Positions 5,503-7,330 of a DNA stretch of 7,330 bases are shown here, one piece after another. Each line of letters starts with the position of its first letter. Positions within the stretch are counted from its first letter, which is position 1. Location of the stretch: positions 1 through 7,330 of the forward strand of contig CAMNCR010000084.1 in assembly GCA_946534455.1 (NCBI GenBank), given 5' to 3'. The stretch comes from an uncultured Clostridia bacterium (lineage in GTDB: Bacteria > Bacillota > Clostridia > Christensenellales > Aristaeellaceae). The notes under the pieces are model-generated. The model did no database searches, was not told the origin of the DNA, and saw only the letters and a program-made list of their open reading frames with translations. The position numbers and the translations under genes are program-made.

Positions 5503-7263
5503 ATGAAAAAGTTTGCTGCGTTGCTGCTGGCAGTGGTCATGACCCTGTCCTGCGCGGTGGTTGCTTCCGCGGAAGAAACCAAGACCTCGATCAACGTCTG
5601 CATCGCGTCCGAGCCGGATACCCTGGATCCCGCTCTGAACTCCGCGGTGGACGGCGCGACGATGATTGCGCATCTGTTCACGGGCCTGTCCAACTGGGCT
5701 CAGGATGAGAACGGCGCGCTGGAGATCGTGCCTGCCTGCGCGACTGAGCTGCCCCAGGCCGTGATCAACGAGGACGGCACTGCGACCTACACCTACACGC
5801 TGGTGGACGGCCTGAAGTGGTCCGACGGCAAGGATCTGACCGCGAAGGACTTCGAATTTGCCTGGAAGCGTGCCGCTTCCACTGCGCTGGGCGCGGACTA
5901 CGGCTATATGTTTGAAGTGGTCAAGGGCTATCCGGATGACCTGGCTGTCGAAGCGACCGACGACAAGACCCTGGTTGTGACCCTGAACAACGATGTGGCT
6001 TTCTGGAATGAGCTGCTCGCTTTCCCGACCTTCCTGCCCGTGCGGGAGGACATCGTGGCGGACGAATCCTGGGCCACCAAGCCGGAAACCTATGTTTCCA
6101 ACGGCGCCTATATGATGACCGGCTGGGAGCACAACTCCGTGATCACCCTGACCAAGAACGAAAACTATTTCCTGGCGGACACCATCAAGATGGGTGAGAT
6201 CAACTTCTATCTGTCTGATGATGAGAACAACATGCTGGCCAACTATCAGAACGGCGACTGGCTGATGATCGACAGCGTGCCCAACGCGGAGATCGACGCT
6301 CTGAAGGAACAGTATCCGGACGAGTTTGTGGTGGGCTCCCAGATGGGTACCTACTATGTTTCCTGGAACGTCAACGCCAACATCCTGCCCGAAGGCTGCG
6401 AGCTGACCGGCGAGGAAGCTGAGAAGGCGGAAGAGGAAATCCGTTATGCGATCGGCCTGCTGTTTGACCGGAACTACATCGTCACCGAAATCGGCAAGGC
6501 CGGCCAGCAGCCCGCTTCTTCCTTTGTCGCGCTGGGCCTGACCGACGCGGATGGCAAGACCCAGTTCTATGAAAACGCGGGTCCCTCCACCGAGTACGCC
6601 GGTTACTGGAATGTGGCGGAGGATGCCTATGAATCCAACTGGGCGGAAGCGATCGAAATTCTGAAGAAGTACTATGAGTTCGATGAAGCGACCCAGCAGT
6701 TCACCAACTTCCCCTCCATCGAGTACCTCTACAACACCAATGACGGCCACAAGCTGATCGGTGAATATCTGCAGAGCGTCCTGAGCGGCGTGGGCATCAC
6801 CATGAACCTGACCAACCAGGAGTGGAACACCTTCCTGAACACCCGGAAGCAGGGCGACTACACCGTGGCCCGGAACGGCTGGCTGGCGGACTACAATGAT
6901 CCCAGCTCCTTCCTGGATATGTGGGTCTCCAACTCCGGCAACAACGACTCCCAGTTCGGCAAGGGCGAGCATGCGGAGCTGAAGATGTTCAATATGGATC
7001 TGACCGCCTTCGGCAGCGATGTCAAGGTGGAGAACGGCACCTGGGCCGAGACCTATGATGCCGCGATTGCCGCGATCAAGAGCTGCGGCGACAAGGAAGC
7101 GCGCTATGGCATGATGCACGCGGCGGAGGATCTGCTGATGAGCACCGGCGCCATCACCCCCCTGTACTACTACACCGACATCTACATGGTGAAGAGCAAC
7201 GTGAAGGGCTTCTTCGCCAACCCGCTGGGCTACAAGTACTTCATGTACTGCACCGTGGAATAA
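5503..7263 (+). CDS. oppA: Oligopeptide-binding protein OppA, extracytoplasmic solute receptor
   Basis: This is the family 5 extracellular solute-binding protein (SBP_bac_5) that captures peptides and delivers them to OppBC. It has 586 residues, a normal OppA length. Residues 1-23 are a signal peptide: MKKF, a hydrophobic core, then ASA before EE. Cleavage after Ala23 fits signal peptidase I. Cys17 sits in TLSC, which is not a proper lipobox. The mature protein has the family segment LKWSDGKDLTAKDFEFAWKR (104-123) and SNGAYMMTGWE (199-209). Residues 436-474 (NLTNQEWNTFLNTRKQG, then VARNGWLADYNDPSSFLDMW) closely resemble enterobacterial OppA. There an aspartate in the same position (Asp419 of mature Salmonella OppA) contacts the peptide amino terminus; here it is Asp463. 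It is the last gene of the operon, 69 bases after oppF, with a strong AAGGAGG site 7 bases before ATG, as expected for a receptor made in excess. Substrate length preference cannot be read from the sequence. Confidence 0.93.
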   Translation: MKKFAALLLAVVMTLSCAVVASAEETKTSINVCIASEPDTLDPALNSAVDGATMIAHLFTGLSNWAQDENGALEIVPACATELPQAVINEDGTATYTYTLVDGLKWSDGKDLTAKDFEFAWKRAASTALGADYGYMFEVVKGYPDDLAVEATDDKTLVVTLNNDVAFWNELLAFPTFLPVREDIVADESWATKPETYVSNGAYMMTGWEHNSVITLTKNENYFLADTIKMGEINFYLSDDENNMLANYQNGDWLMIDSVPNAEIDALKEQYPDEFVVGSQMGTYYVSWNVNANILPEGCELTGEEAEKAEEEIRYAIGLLFDRNYIVTEIGKAGQQPASSFVALGLTDADGKTQFYENAGPSTEYAGYWNVAEDAYESNWAEAIEILKKYYEFDEATQQFTNFPSIEYLYNTNDGHKLIGEYLQSVLSGVGITMNLTNQEWNTFLNTRKQGDYTVARNGWLADYNDPSSFLDMWVSNSGNNDSQFGKGEHAELKMFNMDLTAFGSDVKVENGTWAETYDAAIAAIKSCGDKEARYGMMHAAEDLLMSTGAITPLYYYTDIYMVKSNVKGFFANPLGYKYFMYCTVE

Positions 7264-7273
7264 TGGACTGAAA

Positions 7274-7308
7274 CGGGAAACGGCTGAGCCTGCTCACCGC
7301 TTCTCCCG
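7274..7308 (+). terminator. Imperfect stem-loop after oppA, possible operon end
   Basis: CGGGAAACGG (7274-7283) plus TGAG (7285-7288) pair with CTCA (7293-7296) and CCGCTTCTCCCG (7297-7308). This gives 14 base pairs with single-base bulges at 7284, 7300 and 7303 and a CCTG loop. It begins 11 bases after the oppA stop, where a terminator is expected. No T-run follows within the window, and a competing small hairpin (CCCGG 7305-7309 with CCGGG 7315-7319) overlaps its right arm. It may therefore be a 3' stabilising structure. Nothing else is seen in 7264-7330. Confidence 0.35.
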
Positions 7309-7330
7309 GATCTCCCGGGCACCCGCGCCG

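Noticed and set aside
4432..7119. An 895-codon open frame on the - strand across oppF and oppA
   Set aside because: It mirrors real genes with GC-rich third codon positions, which removes antisense stops. Its translation is rich in His, Gln, Arg and Gly with no recognisable domain, and the + strand genes have full family motifs.
1362..7263. A nickel, dipeptide-only or sugar substrate for the transporter
   Set aside because: The OppA region 436-474 matches the oligopeptide receptor pattern, including the peptide-amino-binding aspartate. Subunit sequences alone cannot exclude other peptides, so only the broad oligopeptide call is made.
1..7330. CRISPR arrays, tRNA or rRNA genes, insertion sequences, attachment sites
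   Set aside because: No regularly spaced repeats, tRNA-like cloverleaf, rRNA segments, transposase frame or flanking target duplications were seen.

Overview
The window reads as part of a moderately GC-rich Bacillota (Clostridia-like) chromosome. Strong AAGGAGG-type Shine-Dalgarno sites, tightly packed same-strand genes, a sigma-A-like promoter and the sequence style of the transporter proteins all point this way. The genus cannot be named from the sequence. Every supported gene is on the + strand.

Layout. (1) Bases 1-1179 hold the 3' part of a gene for a surface or envelope-type protein with a TPR-like end, two chitobiase/hexosaminidase-C-type beta-sandwich domains and an unassigned C-terminal domain. 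(2) Bases 1180-1361 are intergenic. They carry a long inverted repeat ending in a T-run (1197-1290), and a plausible promoter (1226-1255) lies inside its loop. (3) Bases 1362-5433 are a compact oppB-oppC-oppD-oppF operon: two ABC permeases and two ABC ATPases, with gaps of 17 and 40 bases and an 8-base overlap. (4) A 69-base gap carries two consecutive hairpins, the second followed by a T-rich run. (5) Bases 5503-7263 encode the extracytoplasmic peptide-binding protein OppA. (6) Bases 7264-7330 contain an extended imperfect stem-loop and then run off the window.

Together oppBCDFA would make one complete oligopeptide importer. OppA captures peptide outside the cell, OppB and OppC form the membrane pore, and OppD and OppF hydrolyse ATP. 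OppA matches the enterobacterial OppA pattern around the residue that binds the peptide amino terminus, which favours peptides over nickel or other substrates. The operon itself is ordinary.

I did not find a new system. The points most worth checking are the promoter nested in a terminator-like inverted repeat, the hairpin pair before oppA, the lack of a lipobox in OppA, and the uncharacterised multidomain protein at the left edge.
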